Shown: positions 27,435 through 37,013, counted from the stretch's first letter. The stretch is 64,000 nt of DNA from Pelagadaptatus aseana (GCA_040365065.1 BAABNI010000011.1:74817-138816); one strand, 5' to 3'. Program-made: numbers and translations. Notes: a model not told the origin generated them from the letters alone.

Positions 27435-28652
27435 TTATAGCCTTTCGAAAGTCAGCCCTGCGTGCTGCTGCAGCCGGTCAATCAATGCCTCGCCAAACAG
27501 GGAAGCCGGTGTCCAGAAACCGCCGCTTTTGCCCCCCATGTCTTTGGCCATACACAGCCCCGCCTGCACCAGCATTTTTGCTGTGGAGCCATAGCCCGGA
27601 TCTTTATCGCCAGTGACTTTAACCATCAGGTTGTTGCCCGAGGTGGTCTCACCGTAAAAACGCAAATCGTAAAACCCTTTTTCCTGTGACTCAGGGGATG
27701 GGCCTTCGCCGGGCTTGGGCACCACAAATTTCTCCAACACCCAACGGCTCGGCTTGATGGCCGAGGCCACCATAAAACCACCCAGACCAGCCGTCATGGC
27801 GCCAGCCCGCAGTCTTCCTTTTAAACCCTCACCCATCATCATGCCTTCACTGTACTGAAAGCCTTCGCCGTAGCCGTCGATCAGGGCACCACTGCGAAGC
27901 ACAACGCGACTGTTAATGGCTGCCATCACAAAAGGTGCCATCCAGGCAGCAAAATCCTGATCGTATTCAGCCTTGCCAATGTGTTGCTGACGCACCTTGG
28001 GCGTCCCTTCGGGACAGATCAGGTAGGGGTTCATCAACTTCTTACGCAGCGCTTTATCTGCCGCGGCCTCTTTGGTGACGTTCATCAGACTGGCCACCGT
28101 ACCGCCAGAGACACCACCGCTGGCCCCCTTGACCCGCATTTTGATTTGCTGGCACGGCTCACCAAAATCAGCCTGCGCCTGCTGCTGAGTAAAAAAGGCA
28201 CCCAGATCCGAAGGAATGGAATCAAAGCCACAACAGTGGACAATGCGGGCCCCACTTTGCTTGGCCGTTGCCTCATAGCGTTGCAGCATCAAATCAATCC
28301 ACTGCACTTCGCCGGTCAGGTCGCAGTAGTCCGTCCCGGTTTCGGCACAGACTTTTACCAACGGCTCACCATAAAGCGCATAGGGGCCAACCGTGCTGAT
28401 AACAACTTGTGTTTGTTCGCAAACAGCTCGCAGATTGTCTTCATTGGCCGCATCGGCCAGCAGCACATCAATGCCATCAGCGGCCTTGCCCAATTCGACT
28501 TTCAGTTTGTCTAACTTGACGGAAGACCGGCCCGCCATGGCCCAGCTGAAGCCTTCCTGATGCTGAGCGTAATCCAGCAGGTAACGGCACATAATTTTGC
28601 CGACAAAACTGGTGGCACCGAACAGCACCAAATCGTATTTCACCTTACCCAT
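27435..28652 (-). CDS. Saccharopine dehydrogenase-like / trans-acting enoyl reductase family protein
   Basis: About 405 residues from the ATG at 28652 (AAGGAG nine bases upstream). N-terminal NAD(P) Rossmann motif VLFGATSFVGKI, then TVGPYALYGEPLVKVCAETG and DLTGEVQWI, CCGFDSIPSD, typical of the family that includes the mycobacterial trans-acting enoyl reductase and human SCCPDH. It is probably not a lysine enzyme; lipid-like or terpenoid substrates are usual for this branch. Same strand as the monooxygenase, 119 bases upstream. Confidence 0.88.
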   Translation of the reverse strand: MGKVKYDLVLFGATSFVGKIMCRYLLDYAQHQEGFSWAMAGRSSVKLDKLKVELGKAADGIDVLLADAANEDNLRAVCEQTQVVISTVGPYALYGEPLVKVCAETGTDYCDLTGEVQWIDLMLQRYEATAKQSGARIVHCCGFDSIPSDLGAFFTQQQAQADFGEPCQQIKMRVKGASGGVSGGTVASLMNVTKEAAADKALRKKLMNPYLICPEGTPKVRQQHIGKAEYDQDFAAWMAPFVMAAINSRVVLRSGALIDGYGEGFQYSEGMMMGEGLKGRLRAGAMTAGLGGFMVASAIKPSRWVLEKFVVPKPGEGPSPESQEKGFYDLRFYGETTSGNNLMVKVTGDKDPGYGSTAKMLVQAGLCMAKDMGGKSGGFWTPASLFGEALIDRLQQHAGLTFERL

Positions 28653-28736
28653 GCCTGTTAACTCCTTCACAGTTATCACAATCAATAGCGGTCACAATCA
28701 ATAGTTGCCACAATCAGATTAACCCGACTGCCCTGA

Positions 28737-29027
28737 TTGATAAATAATTATCCAAGTTATAGTGGAATAGCTGCGCCGGGTACTACGCTGAATCGTACTG
28801 ACTGGATTAAGGAAAGTTTGAATCGGAAATTTTATGCTTTACGAGATGTCATAGCTGACCCTGACAACAGTCAGAATCAGCTTGAGCTGTTATTGATAAT
28901 TTCTAAGGGAGATGTGACATCCCAGAACAAGCACCTCAGCTTTTTTCATAATCCGAGATATGAGCCAACAGATCTTCCGGCAGAGGGTGAGACTTATGCT
29001 CCCCAATCTTCGAACAAACCCAAATAA
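28737..29027 (+). CDS. Possible small protein of unknown function
   Basis: A 96-codon frame lying largely in the gap between two minus-strand genes, with its last 92 bases antisense to the thioesterase gene. Base composition is more AT-rich than the neighbours. The translation (for example KFYALRDVIADPDN and LELLLIISKGDV) looks protein-like, but no family was recognised and no good ribosome site precedes the ATG. It may be a gene fragment or chance. Confidence 0.25.
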   Translation: MINNYPSYSGIAAPGTTLNRTDWIKESLNRKFYALRDVIADPDNSQNQLELLLIISKGDVTSQNKHLSFFHNPRYEPTDLPAEGETYAPQSSNKPK

Positions 29028-29364
29028 TTTCGCCCAGACTGAGACATTCACTCTGGCCTTTGCTAAAGATTGCGAGGGTCCAGGTCAGGCTCGATGATCC
29101 AATCCGGGCGGGGCAAACCCCTATTTCAATTTCATCGTCAAAGCCGATGGGAGCAAGATACTCCACCGTGGATTTGACCAGATGAAAATCAAGCCCACGG
29201 TCTTTGACCAAGGCATGATAGTCGTAACCCAGAGCCCGCATATACTCGGTGAGTGCCGTATCAAAGTAGGTGAGATAATGGGCATTAAAAACGATGCCCT
29301 GACTGTCCACTTCCGAATAGCGAACCCGTAAGCCATAGAAAAAAGTAATGTCATTTCTTTCCAT
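28936..29364 (-). CDS. 4-hydroxybenzoyl-CoA thioesterase-like hot-dog protein
   Basis: A 142-residue acyl-CoA thioesterase of the YbgC/FadM type: RYSEVDSQGIVFNAHYLTYFD holds the catalytic Asp and the first helix, and VEYLAPIGFDDEIEI the central strands. The ATG at 29364 is preferred over an in-frame TTG at 29370. It lies downstream of the thiolase/ligase set on the same strand and could release acids from CoA intermediates. Confidence 0.9.
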   Translation of the reverse strand: MERNDITFFYGLRVRYSEVDSQGIVFNAHYLTYFDTALTEYMRALGYDYHALVKDRGLDFHLVKSTVEYLAPIGFDDEIEIGVCPARIGSSSLTWTLAIFSKGQSECLSLGEIIWVCSKIGEHKSHPLPEDLLAHISDYEKS

Positions 29365-29464
29365 ATTCAATCTCTTTCATGCGACCCCCGAATTAACCGG
29401 CGTCTTTAACCAATAGCACCAAATCAACGGTACCTAATCTACAGGATTGAATCTACAGGTTGAA

Positions 29465-30667
29465 TCAGCAGCGCTCGATCAAAAGCGCTGTACCGGTACC
29501 CACCGCACCACTGGCCGCCACGATACCGGTTTTCTGATCGCGGCGTTCCAACTCGTCGAGCAAGGTACCCATCATAATGGCTCCCGTAGCCCCCATGGGA
29601 TGACCCAACGCAATCACACCACCATTAACATTGAGCTTATCGTTATCGATATCCAGATCACGCTGGCATTTGATCACAGTAGCGGCAAAGGCTTCGTGCA
29701 GTTCAAACAAATCCACATCGGCGGAAGTAATCCCCTGCTGATCCATCAATTTTTGTGTGGCTTTGGCGCAACCGGAAATTACCGTGAGCGCGTCGTCGCA
29801 GACACTGGTAGCGGCTATAATTTTTGCACGCGGTTTCAGGCCATAGGCCTCACCTACGGATTGATCCCCTACCAGCAGCAGAGCAGCACCATCGGCCATG
29901 GCCGGCGAGTTACCCGCGGTGTGCACGTGACGAATTTCACTCAGTTGTTTGTTGGCATGCAACTGCAACTGATCAACGCCCTTGGCACCCAGATCGGCAA
30001 ACGCCGGTGGCATGTCCGCCAGAGATGCCAGCGTGGTCTGCTCGCGAATGCATTCATCGGCGCTCACTGTGATGCCTTTGATTGTGTTTTCCACCGGCAC
30101 AATGGATTTAAACCAACCCTCTTGCCTGGCTTTGGCCGCACGCTGCTGACTCTGCAACGCAATCTGATCAGCCTCTTCGCGAGTGACATCGTATTGCGAG
30201 GCTATCAGATCCGCGCCACTGCCCATCATCAACATGCGGCACTGTGTTGCCAGCTTCACATCGGCAAACACCGAGGCCTTATCCGACAGCATGGGCACGC
30301 GGGACATCATTTCCACGCCTCCGGCGAGTACCATACCGGCCTGTCCGGCGTTGATTTTGAGGGCCGCGAGATTGATGGCATCCAGCCCGGAAGAGCAAAA
30401 TCGGTTAATGGTCATACCCGGAATATGCTGGGGCCAGCCAGCGTACATCAGTGACGTCTTGGCAATATTAGCCGCCTGTTCTACCGCTTGGGTGACACAC
30501 CCCAGAATCACATCATCGACGTTGTTTTTATCCAGACCGGTGCGCTCGGCCATGGCGTCGTAAAGCACTTTCATCAAATCCAGCGGTGTCAGATCATAGA
30601 GACCGCCACTGTCTTTGGCACGCCCACGAGGGGTCCGGATGGCTTCATAAATATACGCTTGGTTCAT
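29465..30667 (-). CDS. Acetyl-CoA C-acyltransferase (thiolase), unusual C-terminus
   Basis: A 400-residue thiolase. The nucleophile is present (NRFCSSGLDAIN, Cys about residue 92), as are the ELHEAFA and GHPMGATGA motifs. At the C-terminus, where thiolases normally have the second catalytic Cys in a CxGGG(x)G motif, this protein has AASGAVGTGTALLIE with no Cys at that place. It could be a biosynthetic-type variant, use another acid/base, or act in a mixed complex. It lies 38 bases downstream of the SCPx-type thiolase gene on the same strand. Confidence 0.93.
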   Translation of the reverse strand: MNQAYIYEAIRTPRGRAKDSGGLYDLTPLDLMKVLYDAMAERTGLDKNNVDDVILGCVTQAVEQAANIAKTSLMYAGWPQHIPGMTINRFCSSGLDAINLAALKINAGQAGMVLAGGVEMMSRVPMLSDKASVFADVKLATQCRMLMMGSGADLIASQYDVTREEADQIALQSQQRAAKARQEGWFKSIVPVENTIKGITVSADECIREQTTLASLADMPPAFADLGAKGVDQLQLHANKQLSEIRHVHTAGNSPAMADGAALLLVGDQSVGEAYGLKPRAKIIAATSVCDDALTVISGCAKATQKLMDQQGITSADVDLFELHEAFAATVIKCQRDLDIDNDKLNVNGGVIALGHPMGATGAIMMGTLLDELERRDQKTGIVAASGAVGTGTALLIERC

Positions 30668-30705
30668 TAATACACTTTCCTAAAATCATTACCCTAAAAT
30701 CACAC

Positions 30706-31938
30706 TCAATTGACGCCCACAATAAAGCTGGCACAGGTGGTGGTACTGCCACCGAGATTAAAGGTCGCCAGATTTTCAGCACCACGGATTTGATAATCAC
30801 CAGCCTGGCCAGTGACCTGTTTGTAACAATCGAGCACCATGCGGATACCGGTGGCACCCACTGGATGGCCCAGACCGATCAGACCGCCACTGGCGTTAAT
30901 CGGAAAATCGCCATCGAGGGCAATGCGCCCCTCTTCGATGGCCTTCCAGCTTTCCCCCGGCGCGGTCAACCCGGAGTGATCTATCACCATGTACTCAGTC
31001 ACAGAAAAACAATCGTGCACCTCGAGACCATCCAGCTCCGTTAACTGCGTCATGTCGGCACGTTGCAATGCGTCGTTGATCAACTGGTTAACGTGTGGAA
31101 AGACCAATGGCTGGCCTTCACTCAGGGCAAATTTGGTTTGCAACTCAATGGCAGCGGAGCGGTGGCCCCAGCCTTTGATGCGCGGGATATCCTGCAGTTT
31201 GAGTCCGTTTTTATTCGCATAGTCTCTGGCGGCTGTTTCGCTGGCTAAAAACACACAGGCACCACCGTCGGTGATCTGGCCACAATCGGATTTGCGGATG
31301 CGACCTTCAATGGCTGGATTGGCGCTGTCATCGTCGCTGTAAAACTCCGGGGTAAAATCCCATCGGCGTGACTGGGCATTGGGGTTTTTGCGGCCATTGT
31401 CGTAATTGATTTTCGAGATCATTTTCAAATGATCGGTATTGATACCATGACGCTTGTCGTACTCATCGAGAATCTGGTTAAACATATAGGGCCAGGGATA
31501 ATCACAGGCCTGAGCCTCCTTGCCTTTCCAGGTTGCCGCTCCCAGATACTCGGCGCCGGTTTTACCATCGACGTTGCGCATGTATTCGAGCCCCAGCACA
31601 CAGGCGATATCATAATCACCGCAAACAATGTCTTTATAAGCCGCCAGTAGCGCCATCGAACCCGAGGCGCAAGCTGCTTCGTGCCGGGTGGTGGGCATGC
31701 CATTCATCTCCGGATGAGCCTGAGCAAAAAAGCCACCCAGCAAACCCTGACCGGTAAACAGATCACCGACAAAATTACCGACGTGCCCAACATCCACCTG
31801 ATCCGGCGACAGCCCCGTTGCATGGAATGCGCCATCCAGTGTCTGTGCGAACATGTCATAGATGCCCAGATTTTCCCTTGCCCAGTTACGCGCAAAATCG
31901 GTTTGGTAACCACCCAAAATATAAACGGCGTTTGTCAT
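30706..31938 (-). CDS. SCPx-type thiolase / acetyl-CoA acetyltransferase
   Basis: A 410-residue member of the SCP2-thiolase (SCPx-like) group, which cleaves branched or sterol-side-chain beta-ketoacyl-CoA. Nucleophile region EAACASGSMALL (Cys about 89), EVHDCFSVTE near 310 and GLGHPVGATGI near 355. It stands between an acyl-CoA ligase (upstream) and a second thiolase (downstream), all on one strand with short gaps, as expected for beta-oxidation of an unusual acid. Confidence 0.92.
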   Translation of the reverse strand: MTNAVYILGGYQTDFARNWARENLGIYDMFAQTLDGAFHATGLSPDQVDVGHVGNFVGDLFTGQGLLGGFFAQAHPEMNGMPTTRHEAACASGSMALLAAYKDIVCGDYDIACVLGLEYMRNVDGKTGAEYLGAATWKGKEAQACDYPWPYMFNQILDEYDKRHGINTDHLKMISKINYDNGRKNPNAQSRRWDFTPEFYSDDDSANPAIEGRIRKSDCGQITDGGACVFLASETAARDYANKNGLKLQDIPRIKGWGHRSAAIELQTKFALSEGQPLVFPHVNQLINDALQRADMTQLTELDGLEVHDCFSVTEYMVIDHSGLTAPGESWKAIEEGRIALDGDFPINASGGLIGLGHPVGATGIRMVLDCYKQVTGQAGDYQIRGAENLATFNLGGSTTTCASFIVGVN

Positions 31939-31972
31939 AATGTTTTTATGCCCTGTTTTGATTCTGTGAGTT

Positions 31973-33643
31973 TTAGCGACTGGCTACCGTGTCCTGCAAC
32001 ATAAAACGCTGGACTTTACCCAGCGGGTTGCGCGGCAGACGTTCGAACAATTCCAGGCGTTCTGGCAACTTGATTTTGGCAATGCCTTTTTCCAACAGAT
32101 AAGACTTGATGTCATCCAGACCCAGAGGCTGTTCAGTATTTTCTGCCACCACACAGGCACAGATTTTTTCGCCCATATCCTCATCGGGATAGGCACAGAC
32201 TGCTGCCTCGACTGCACCCGGCAACCCTTCGAGCAGCACATCAATTTCGGCTGGCGACAACTTCATGCCGCCGCGATTAATGATGTCTTTGCTGCGCCCG
32301 GCAATTCGATAAAAGCGATCTCCCTCGCCACATATTTCCACCAGATCACCGGTTTTAAAAAAACCGTCTTCGGTAAACACATCGCGGTTGTCCGTTTGCC
32401 AGTAGCCGGCAAATACGGTCGGCCCCTTAACCACCAGTTCTCCGGCCTTACCCGGCTCGGTAATTTCCGCACCGCTTTCCGGATCGATGACTTTGGTGGC
32501 AATGGTTCTGGCCGCGGCAGTAGGCCAATCGATACCGGCAGCACCGAATCGTGGAAACATACTGGCACGGGTTTCGGCATCCGGCGCCGTTTCCGGCTTG
32601 GCAAATAAATTGATGCCCTCGTTGGAACCGTAGTAATTAACGATCTTTTTCTGGTAGCGATTATCAAAGATATCAATCATCCAGGGCGACAAGGGCGCCG
32701 AGCCGGAGCCAATGGATCGCAACTGGGAAAAATCAAACGGATTCCACAAGGCTTCATTCTTTGCCAGCTGATTGAGCATGGCCGGCGGCACGATGGTGAA
32801 GTTGATCGCTTCGGCCTGAATCTGTTGCAAAAATACTGGCGGATCAAACGGGTGATGCAACACCAGTGAACAACCCAGCATCACAAACGGATAGAGAAAA
32901 GACCCCACTGACGCCATATTCACCAGCGGGAAGGGATTCAACAGTCGATCCCCCTGCTGATAGTCGCCGGCCTCAATGCAATTGCGACCCACGGTGCCCC
33001 ACATATTGTGTGAGCGCGGCACCCCTTTGGGCATACCCGTGGTGCCGGAAGTCCAGCACACGGTAAAAATATCGTTGGCACTGAGCGACTGCTGCTGTTG
33101 ATGCTCTGCCAAGACTGAGGCGGCTGCCTGATTTTCTTGGGTATCCAGCGACAGGCTCTGGCCAAAGCACAGCAAGCGGCAGCCATCACTCAAATGCTGC
33201 GATTGCGGCTCTGCGAACGCCTGACCGTTGAGCGTCTCGATGGCAATATAGGCCTTGGCGCTCAGGGCCTGATCCACATGCTTTAATTCATGGCCACCGT
33301 ACTGCACCGGCAACGGAGAAATGATGGCACCAATGGCACTGACCGCCATATAGCAAACCACCAGCTCGGCAATATTGGGCAATTGCACAATCACCCGATC
33401 CTCTCGACCAATACCCTGTTGCAATAATTGTGCGGCCAGATTGGTGCTGGCCCGCTGTAACTGCAGAAACGTCAGCCGCAAGGGCGGCTCACCTGCCAGA
33501 GTGGTCCGTGTTGGCTGATCGGCTATGGCCAGCTGTTGCGGCGATGCATCAGCGCAACGTTGCAACCACTGATGCAACAGCACGCCCTCCCACAGGCCAT
33601 TTTTCTGGTATTGCTCGATCGTATCTTGGGGTGAAGTGATCAT
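31973..33643 (-). CDS. AMP-binding acyl-CoA ligase
   Basis: A 556-residue ANL-superfamily enzyme that activates an acid with ATP and CoA. Seen: P-loop CWTSGTTGMPKGVPRSH, YGSNEG, the hinge region GRSKDIINRGGMKLSP and the catalytic Lys near the end in RLPRNPLGKVQRF. Resembles 2,3-dihydroxybenzoate-AMP ligase/cyclohexanecarboxylate-CoA ligase types; the exact acid is unknown. First CoA step of a minus-strand set with two thiolases and a thioesterase. Confidence 0.92.
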   Translation of the reverse strand: MITSPQDTIEQYQKNGLWEGVLLHQWLQRCADASPQQLAIADQPTRTTLAGEPPLRLTFLQLQRASTNLAAQLLQQGIGREDRVIVQLPNIAELVVCYMAVSAIGAIISPLPVQYGGHELKHVDQALSAKAYIAIETLNGQAFAEPQSQHLSDGCRLLCFGQSLSLDTQENQAAASVLAEHQQQQSLSANDIFTVCWTSGTTGMPKGVPRSHNMWGTVGRNCIEAGDYQQGDRLLNPFPLVNMASVGSFLYPFVMLGCSLVLHHPFDPPVFLQQIQAEAINFTIVPPAMLNQLAKNEALWNPFDFSQLRSIGSGSAPLSPWMIDIFDNRYQKKIVNYYGSNEGINLFAKPETAPDAETRASMFPRFGAAGIDWPTAAARTIATKVIDPESGAEITEPGKAGELVVKGPTVFAGYWQTDNRDVFTEDGFFKTGDLVEICGEGDRFYRIAGRSKDIINRGGMKLSPAEIDVLLEGLPGAVEAAVCAYPDEDMGEKICACVVAENTEQPLGLDDIKSYLLEKGIAKIKLPERLELFERLPRNPLGKVQRFMLQDTVASR

Positions 33644-33702
33644 TGTTATTGTTATCTTCCGCTGGTTTTTATGGTTAGTTGATCAAATGGGACTGACGAT
33701 CT

Positions 33703-34617
33703 TTATAATTGTCTGGCCTGCTCATATTCGCTCTGCAATTGCGCTACCACCTCGGCAATGGGCTGCAGTTTGTCGATTGCGCCAACCCCCTGCCCTGCCG
33801 CCCAGATATCGCGCCAGCGTTTGGTATCACTGGCCGCCTTGAGAAAATCAATCTCGGCCGCATCGGGCATACAATCAGGATCGTAACCTGCCCGCTCCAG
33901 ACTGCCCCGCAGCCAGTTGGCTTTTACACCGGTAATCGCATCGCTGGTAATAATGTCAGAGCCCGATGCCTGCACCACCATCTGCTTGTATTCATCCTGA
34001 GCCAGACTTTCGGTGGTTGGAATAAAGCGGGTGCCCATATACACATAGTCCGCGCCCATCACTTCAGCGGCGCGAATCGCGCGCCCGGTGGTGATAGCGC
34101 CGGATAAAATAATGTCGCCGTCAAAAAAAGTGCGCACTTCTTCAACAAACGCAAAGGGCGATAACTGCCCGGTGTGACCTCCTGCGCCGGCACATACCAG
34201 AGCCAGACCATCGACGCCGGAGGCGGCGGCCTTGCGCGCAAACTCCACCGAGATGACATCGGCGTAGATCTTGCCACCGTAACTGTGCACCTGCTCCACC
34301 GCATCTTTGGGACTGCCCAGCGCTGTGATCACAATAGGCGCCCGATATTTCACCGCCAGTGCCAGATCGTCATAACAGCGAGGATTGGTTCGGTGCATCA
34401 CCAGATTTACCGCCCAGGGGGCCGCTTGATCATCGCCATCCAATGCTTCGGTAATCTGCTGCAACCAATTTTCCAGATCTTCGCTCGTGCGCGCATTCGG
34501 CGTTGGAAACGAGCCAACCACGCCCGCACGACAACTGGCAATCACCATCTCCGGGCCCGACAGCAAAAACATGGGGGCCTGAATCACAGGTAACTTAAGA
34601 TTTTTAACGCCTTTCAC
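33703..34617 (-). CDS. Nitronate monooxygenase-like FMN enzyme
   Basis: A 304-residue TIM-barrel flavoprotein of the NMO/2-nitropropane dioxygenase group (VIQAPMFLLSGPEM start, AGAGGHTGQLSPFAF, GRAIRAAEVMGADYVYMGTRFI for FMN phosphate). The start is GTG 34617 with GAGG upstream; the ATG two bases away is out of frame and closes at once. Annotated family members oxidise alkyl nitronates or act as enoyl reductases; the activity here is open. 59 bases before the ligase gene, same strand. Confidence 0.88.
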   Translation of the reverse strand: MKGVKNLKLPVIQAPMFLLSGPEMVIASCRAGVVGSFPTPNARTSEDLENWLQQITEALDGDDQAAPWAVNLVMHRTNPRCYDDLALAVKYRAPIVITALGSPKDAVEQVHSYGGKIYADVISVEFARKAAASGVDGLALVCAGAGGHTGQLSPFAFVEEVRTFFDGDIILSGAITTGRAIRAAEVMGADYVYMGTRFIPTTESLAQDEYKQMVVQASGSDIITSDAITGVKANWLRGSLERAGYDPDCMPDAAEIDFLKAASDTKRWRDIWAAGQGVGAIDKLQPIAEVVAQLQSEYEQARQL

Positions 34618-34738
34618 ATCAACCTCAAATACTAACTTTCACAAAAGGACTAACAAAATTCAAACCCCACATTACACCAAAATTAAAAAGCTCTTCAAGC
34701 TCGAAAAACATTGCAAATGTAAAGAATACGAATTTACT

Positions 34739-34782
34739 TGCATTGAGAGACCCTCAAATATAGCCTGAGGCAACTTGCACTA
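34739..34782 (+). promoter_or_regulatory. Possible promoter region of the second carotenoid oxygenase gene
   Basis: TTGCAT (34739-34744) and TATAGC (34760-34765) could serve as -35 and -10. CTTGCACTA (34774-34782) is shared with the region before the first carotenoid oxygenase gene (22302-22310). The 200-base gap from 34618 holds nothing else recognisable. Confidence 0.25.
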
Positions 34783-34820
34783 AAAAACTCTAAATAAAAT
34801 CAAGCGCAGGGAGACCCCAT

Positions 34821-36341
34821 ATGAGCGCCAAGCTGAACCCATTGCAGGACTTTGCCATCACAGACAAGTGTCTGGGAGACACGCCCCTTCTGACAGATGC
34901 TCCCGACTGGATCTATGAAATCGACAACCCCTACCTGCACGGCGCCTACGCTCCCACGCTGAACACAGGCACCCATGCCACCGAGCTTGAAGTGGAAGGG
35001 CAAATCCCCAAAGACATGGATGGTGCTTACCTGCGCAACGGCCCCAATCCCCAATTCAAGCCTAAAAACCTGTACCACTCATTTGATGGCGATGGTCTGG
35101 TGCACGGACTGTATTTCCGGGATGGTCAGGTCAGCTATCGCAACAGCCAAATCCAAACCGCCTGTTTGCTCAGAGAACAGCAGGAGAACGGCGCCGTTTG
35201 GCCGGGCGTAATGGGCCCCTTTGATTTCACCCTGCCGGATTTTCCCATCAAGGACACCTCCAACACCGACATCATCTGGCACAACGGCAAACTGATCAGC
35301 CTTTGGTACGTATCGGGCATCCCCTATGCACTGGACCCCATCACCATGGAAAATCTGGGGCCACTGGATCACCCTGCTACACTGAGCCGAAAAATGTCGG
35401 CGCACTCACGCACCGACTGGGAAACCGGAGAACTGCTGTTCTTTGATTACGGCGACACCCCGCCCTACATGACCTATGGCGTTCTGGGGGCAGACGGCAA
35501 ACTCAAACACGAAGCGCCAATCGATTTGCCGGCACCCCGACTGCCCCATGAGATTACCTTCACCAAGCACTACACCATTTTCCACGATCACCCGCTGTTT
35601 CACGATGTGGATGTACTGCGCAAACACAATATGCGGGTGATCAAATTTCATCGGGACATGCCCACTCGCTTTGGCTTGATGCCGCGCTATGGCACCAAGC
35701 CCATGTGGTTCGAATGCGAACCCTGTTATGTACTGCACACTTCCAACGCCTGGGAAGAAGGGGATTGGGTGGTCATGGACGGTTGCCGCTCAATCAACCC
35801 CATGCCGGATGCGGACCCCAACGATGGCATCTTGTCCCACATGCTGGCCTACATGCGCCTGGAAGCAAACAACTATCGCTGGCGTTTTAATATGCGCACC
35901 GGGGAAGTAAAAGAAGGCCCTATTTGCGACGTCAATTCCGAATTCAACAAATCCAATCAGATTTTTCATGGCGTCAAGAGTCGCTACGCCTATCACCAGA
36001 AGATCCCCCTGTTGGCCGAGGGCGGCCACACCCTGCGCTTTACCGGCCTGATCAAATACGACAACGATACCGGCCAGCGTCAGGAGTACGATTACGGCCC
36101 CGGCGTGTTTGGCAGTGAAACGCCTTTTGTGCCCAAGCAAGGCGCTGACCGGACCAGTGAGGAAGACGATGGCTACCTCACCACTTTTATTACTGACACC
36201 AATGACTGGACTTCTTCCTGCCTGATCTTTGATGCCAAAGACATCACTCAGGGGCCCATTGCCAAAGTCAAATTACCGCACAGAATTCCCTACGGCTTTC
36301 ACGGCTGGTGGGCGAGAGGTGAAGACATTTACACCTCATAG
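34821..36341 (+). CDS. Carotenoid cleavage oxygenase (intact paralog)
   Basis: A 506-residue RPE65-family, Fe(II)-dependent dioxygenase. All four iron-ligand His regions are present: SAHSRTDWETGEL, TIFHDHPLFHD, VLHTSNAWEEGD and YGFHGWW. It begins DAWIYEIDNPYLHGAY-like and shares the family DGAYLRNGPNPQF. GGGAG lies seven bases before the ATG. Substrates in the family are carotenoids, apocarotenals and lignostilbenes; none can be named here, and no carotenoid biosynthesis gene is in the window. It is divergent from the minus-strand ligase/thiolase genes. Confidence 0.93.
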   Translation: MSAKLNPLQDFAITDKCLGDTPLLTDAPDWIYEIDNPYLHGAYAPTLNTGTHATELEVEGQIPKDMDGAYLRNGPNPQFKPKNLYHSFDGDGLVHGLYFRDGQVSYRNSQIQTACLLREQQENGAVWPGVMGPFDFTLPDFPIKDTSNTDIIWHNGKLISLWYVSGIPYALDPITMENLGPLDHPATLSRKMSAHSRTDWETGELLFFDYGDTPPYMTYGVLGADGKLKHEAPIDLPAPRLPHEITFTKHYTIFHDHPLFHDVDVLRKHNMRVIKFHRDMPTRFGLMPRYGTKPMWFECEPCYVLHTSNAWEEGDWVVMDGCRSINPMPDADPNDGILSHMLAYMRLEANNYRWRFNMRTGEVKEGPICDVNSEFNKSNQIFHGVKSRYAYHQKIPLLAEGGHTLRFTGLIKYDNDTGQRQEYDYGPGVFGSETPFVPKQGADRTSEEDDGYLTTFITDTNDWTSSCLIFDAKDITQGPIAKVKLPHRIPYGFHGWWARGEDIYTS

Positions 36342-36460
36342 CCAGTGCGCTCCATCAACGGCCCCCTCACTCAGGGGTGCCGCTCAGCACAAGCCTTTGG
36401 CAGGCCATCGCTGTTGATTCGGCACTCTTGTTTCGACGCCCTTGATTTGGCGTTAGTGCA

Positions 36461-36481
36461 GGTTGACTCAATAAGTCAACC
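36461..36481. promoter_or_regulatory. Perfect palindrome upstream of the AraC-type gene
   Basis: GGTTGACT-CAATA-AGTCAACC, 8-bp perfect arms, 80 bases before the AraC-type ATG; GTTGAC occurs again at about 36528. No T-run follows, so an operator is more likely than a terminator. A weaker hairpin (CCCC TCACTCA GGGG, about 36361-36376) lies just after the oxygenase stop. Confidence 0.4.
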
Positions 36482-36560
36482 TTGTGACACGATTCATCAA
36501 GTAGCACCGGCGCCTTTTTAATAGCCTGTTGACCAACAATAATCAGAAGCGGTCAATCCG

Positions 36561-37013
36561 ATGCAAAATTCCATTAGTTCTTATCGCAGCACCTTTGAAA
36601 AGCCACTGACCCCGGAGATTTTCAGCCGGGAGGAGAAAAGGTTGTTGCGCTCCAGCCAGATCAGTCGAACCACCTTTATATCAGCGATTAAAACCCACCT
36701 GCGACACAACATACGCTCGGGGCAGACCATCGACGCCATCGCCGAAGAAATGTGCCTGTCACAGCGCACGCTGACACGTCGCCTGCACACCATGAATTGC
36801 CAATATCGCGACATCAAAGACGAGGTCATGATGGAGCTGTCTCAGGATTATCTGATCAACACCTCAGAACCCATTCGCAACATTTCCGGGAAGCTGGGCT
36901 ACAGTGACGCATCCAACTTTTGCAAAGCCTTTAAACGCTGGACCGGCAGCACCCCCAAGGAGTACCGCAACACACACAGCCGCAAACAAGTAGGCGACAA
37001 AAGCCAGATTTAA
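36561..37013 (+). CDS. Small AraC-family DNA-binding protein
   Basis: A 150-residue protein that is almost only an AraC/XylS DNA-binding domain: first HTH about residues 58-80 (TIDAIAEEMCLSQRTLTRRL), second about 105-125 (IRNISGKLGYSDASNFCKAFKRWTG), followed by PKEYR. The N-terminal ligand domain of full AraC regulators is missing, though AraC-type C-terminal parts of OruR/ArgR-like regulators look similar. It lies after the second oxygenase gene and before a hybrid kinase on the same strand. Confidence 0.87.
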   Translation: MQNSISSYRSTFEKPLTPEIFSREEKRLLRSSQISRTTFISAIKTHLRHNIRSGQTIDAIAEEMCLSQRTLTRRLHTMNCQYRDIKDEVMMELSQDYLINTSEPIRNISGKLGYSDASNFCKAFKRWTGSTPKEYRNTHSRKQVGDKSQI

